A stretch of 31,271 nt of DNA from Apostichopus californicus (taxonomy: Eukaryota; Echinodermata; Holothuroidea; Aspidochirotida; Stichopodidae). The translations under genes were made by a program, and so were the position numbers. The stretch is taken from assembly GCA_020650975.1 (NCBI GenBank), contig JAIPMN010001749.1:9702-40972 (forward strand), read 5' to 3'. Shown one piece after another: positions 29,080-31,271 of this stretch (position 1 is the stretch's first letter; each line of letters begins with the position of its first letter). A model generated the notes under the pieces. That model saw only the letters and a list, made by a program, of their open reading frames with translations. It made no database searches and was not told the origin of the DNA.

Positions 29080-29349
29080 TTACACACTGTAATATACTGT
29101 CATCATTAAATTTCGTTGTAAATAAAGTAGCCTACTTATACGGGTAATCGTAAGTACTACTTAAACCACAGTGACCGGACCGAGGTTAAGGTAATATTGA
29201 AAACCGCATCTTAAGACAATGAAGAGGTCAGAATTAATCCGGGAGCGGGCATAAAATCGACAGCCTGAATCAACTCCATGGTTGTATTATATGGAACGCC
29301 GAAAGGGCGATGTATTATGTTGTTTACTTCTATGCTGTCTGTTATTCAT

Positions 29350-29511
29350 GTTGTTGTCTCTTTTGATGTTGTTGTCTCATTTAATGTTGTTGTCTCCTTC
29401 AATGTTGTCGTCTCCTTCGATGTTGTTGTCTCCTTTGATGTTGTTGTCTCCTTCAACGTTGTTGTCCACTTTGATACTGTTTTCTCCTTTGATGTTGTTG
29501 TCTCCCTTGAA
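29350..29511. repeat. 18-bp subrepeats, left arm of foldback element (9 units)
   Basis: Nine units of GTTGTTGTCTCCTTTGAT with scattered substitutions. The unit is six codons long, so long frames of VVVSFD type are artefacts. Confidence 0.95.
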
Positions 29512-29996
29512 GAGCTGGCGGCGCTGTTCACTTTTATGACGTGAAATTACGTATACAAATTCAAAGAATTTAGTGCTTCAGAACTAGCCAAACTGTCCGA
29601 GAGAGACCGACTAGCCCATCTTGCAGGGCTAGAATATACGAACAAAATGATATCCTTAGCCTTAGTTAATGTAAATAGTAATATAAACTAAATACTACTA
29701 TGGTTATACTAACTAAGGCTTTATATTAGTATAGTATAATACCTAACGTTAGGCTAGGTCCGTGCCTGTAAATTGTCCACTTTATATCTTTTTTTCTTAG
29801 GTTGAAGGACTTTCGTAGGTTCTGCACCGATTTTACAGAGCTTTCAATCATTTCTGCTATCATTTCGTTCGTATTACATAGCCCTACAAGATGGGCTAGC
29901 CGGTCTCTCTCGGACAATTTGACTAGTTCTGAAGCACTAAATTCTTTGAATTTGTATACGTATTTTTACGTCATAAAAATGAACAGCCCCGTCAGC

Positions 29997-30086
29997 ATCA
30001 AAGGAGACAACAACATCAAAGGAGACAACAGCATCAAAGTAGACAACAATATAACAGGAGAAAACAACATCAACAGAGACGAGAAA
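29997..30086. repeat. 18-bp subrepeats, right arm of foldback element (5 units)
   Basis: Five units of ATCAAAGGAGACAACAAC, the complement of the left-arm unit. Four units fewer than the left arm explains about 72 bp of the arm length difference. Confidence 0.93.
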
Positions 30087-30151
30087 ATGATAACAGACAA
30101 CATAGAAGTAAACAACATAGTACAATGCCCTTTCGGCGTTCCATAGTATTA

Positions 30152-31035
30152 TTCATTACGGAATTTCGAAATCGACAAACTTTCCGCTGTCGTGACATGA
30201 CCCGTGCTTGTAGCCCTGGAGCCATTGTACGGATCAAATATCTGTTCCAGTTAACAACAAAGACAAGTGGTAATTGTGACGCTGTACCGCCGTAACAGAC
30301 CTGTGAACCGGATTACAGCCTGACATCGGCTAACACCCCGGCCTTTGAAATGTACATGACACAATACATCTTGATATACACAAACAACGTTGCACACAGA
30401 TGAATTCCAATCCCCGTAGATAATCCCCGAAGAAAGCGAGAGATGTAATGAAATGGGATTCTCATGTTTGCCTGAAAGAGTCAATGACCGATTCAAAGTA
30501 TGGAAGTTATAGGTCGGCAAAAACGCTGGGTTTTATCATAACAGTAAATATTTAATTTGATCTTGCAAACAATAACTTCTGTTCAAGGCTAAAGGGACTT
30601 AAACCCCTGATCATAAGGCGACCTGATCATCAGGCTGTGTAATCTATATGGCATGTACATAAAAGTGCAGTGTATTAACGTGCATACCCTTGTATACCAA
30701 TCAAAACGGCGGAAGAGTACATTTCCTCTCTTCGGCTTAACATTAATATCAGACCTGACAAGGTTGTTATTTGTCCCCAAACGAGTGGAAAATAATGACC
30801 TATTTCTGCCACCATTATCGTTTTTCCGATTGTTTACGAAAACTGGTTTAATTTATGTTGATATTGTTTCATCGTTTGTTGAAACTTACATAACAAATGA
30901 TGTTGGTTAACACTTCAAAATGCTAAAGTTAAACATCTTAGAGACTTCACATTAAGTTAACGATGGTTAACGATGCATCATATTTACTTTACCCTTTCTT
31001 AACTCCAGGTATCGTTTGCGTGGAGGGGTTTGTTA
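30152..31035. other. Right flank, no gene recognised
   Basis: No convincing exon, RNA gene or repeat other than the hairpin listed next. Confidence 0.4.
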
Positions 31036-31079
31036 GACCAGGGAGCTGCTACTCAAGTTAGAGTAGCAGTTCCCTGGTC
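31036..31079. repeat. Near-perfect hairpin, CCAGGGA family (19-bp arms, 6-nt loop)
   Basis: GACCAGGGAGCTGCTACTC and its complement with one mismatch, loop AAGTTA. The inner 16 bases of the arm match the palindrome at 23691-23743. Confidence 0.92.
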
Positions 31080-31271
31080 AGATCGTAATTGGAAGTTCGT
31101 AATTCCACTGTAGGCACCTGTCACCTGTATCGAACAATGCTAGTTCTGATTTGATGTCATATTTCGCCTTACTCTAGAGATCAAACATGATGCTAACTAA
31201 CTCGAAAACATTTGTGATTCCTAAGACCGGATCTCGAAAGAGATACTTTGAACAAACTCTGTTAAATGAAA

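Larger units (their letters stand above)
29290..30145. mobile_element. Foldback DNA transposon, 856 bp, with 6-bp target duplication
   Basis: Perfect 19-bp ends TATGGAACGCCGAAAGGGC (and complement) are flanked by GTATTA at 29284-29289 and 30146-30151. Inverted arms run 29290-29652 and 29859-30145. Each arm has an outer part, an 18-bp subrepeat block and an inner part about 90% identical between arms. The centre (29653-29858) is AT-rich with a further 11-bp inverted repeat (29658-29668 and 29710-29720). The plan, long arms with tandem subrepeats, is that of foldback elements such as sea urchin TU and Drosophila FB. No transposase is present. Confidence 0.88.

Noticed and set aside
29278-29544. 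Valine-rich repeat protein (VVVSFD)n
   Set aside because: The 18-bp subrepeats of the foldback element are six codons long and are open in several frames on both strands.

Overview
The window is animal nuclear DNA: AT-rich, with GT-AG introns, very low gene density, and many tandem repeats and small transposon fossils. Two host genes can be reconstructed, both on the minus strand. The gene content, and a foldback transposon built like the TU elements described in sea urchins, suggest a marine deuterostome, perhaps an echinoderm. That placement is an inference; nothing here fixes the species.

Gene 1 (10557 down to 3054) is a complete seven-exon coiled-coil gene that I recognise as CCDC169. 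All six introns keep GT-AG ends and compatible phases, and the joined product is 232 aa with the family's conserved C-terminal R-K-G-P-x-K tail. At least five of its six introns hold tandem repeats, each of a different family: 54 bp in intron 2, a 12-bp GTAGGT array touching the exon 3 donor, a 52-bp satellite with a higher-order period in intron 4, 41-46 bp in intron 5, and in intron 6 an array made from the 3' end of exon 6 with its splice donor.

Gene 2 (24010 down to 17653) is a two-exon carbohydrate sulfotransferase of the CHST8-14 (HNK-1ST / chondroitin 4-O-sulfotransferase) family, 357 aa. Exon 1 holds the type II membrane anchor and exon 2 the whole catalytic domain, separated by a 5.3 kb intron. 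A perfect 53-bp palindrome begins 10 nt inside that intron, next to the donor.

Between and around the genes lie mobile-element remains: a hAT-like MITE with an 8-bp target duplication (11494-11882), a LINE reverse-transcriptase fragment (13690-14058), several copies of a ~140-bp-unit dispersed repeat that carries a DR1 nuclear-receptor-type motif, and a scattered family of short CCAGGGA hairpins. Near the right end are a 112-bp insertion with a hammerhead-ribozyme-like motif inside a 19-20 bp direct repeat (28948-29098), and an 856-bp foldback element with 18-bp subrepeats and a 6-bp target duplication (29290-30145). I recognise no gene in 24.0-31.3 kb. No tRNA, rRNA or CRISPR was seen. The most distinctive theme is tandem repeats and hairpins placed at 5' splice sites of the two genes.
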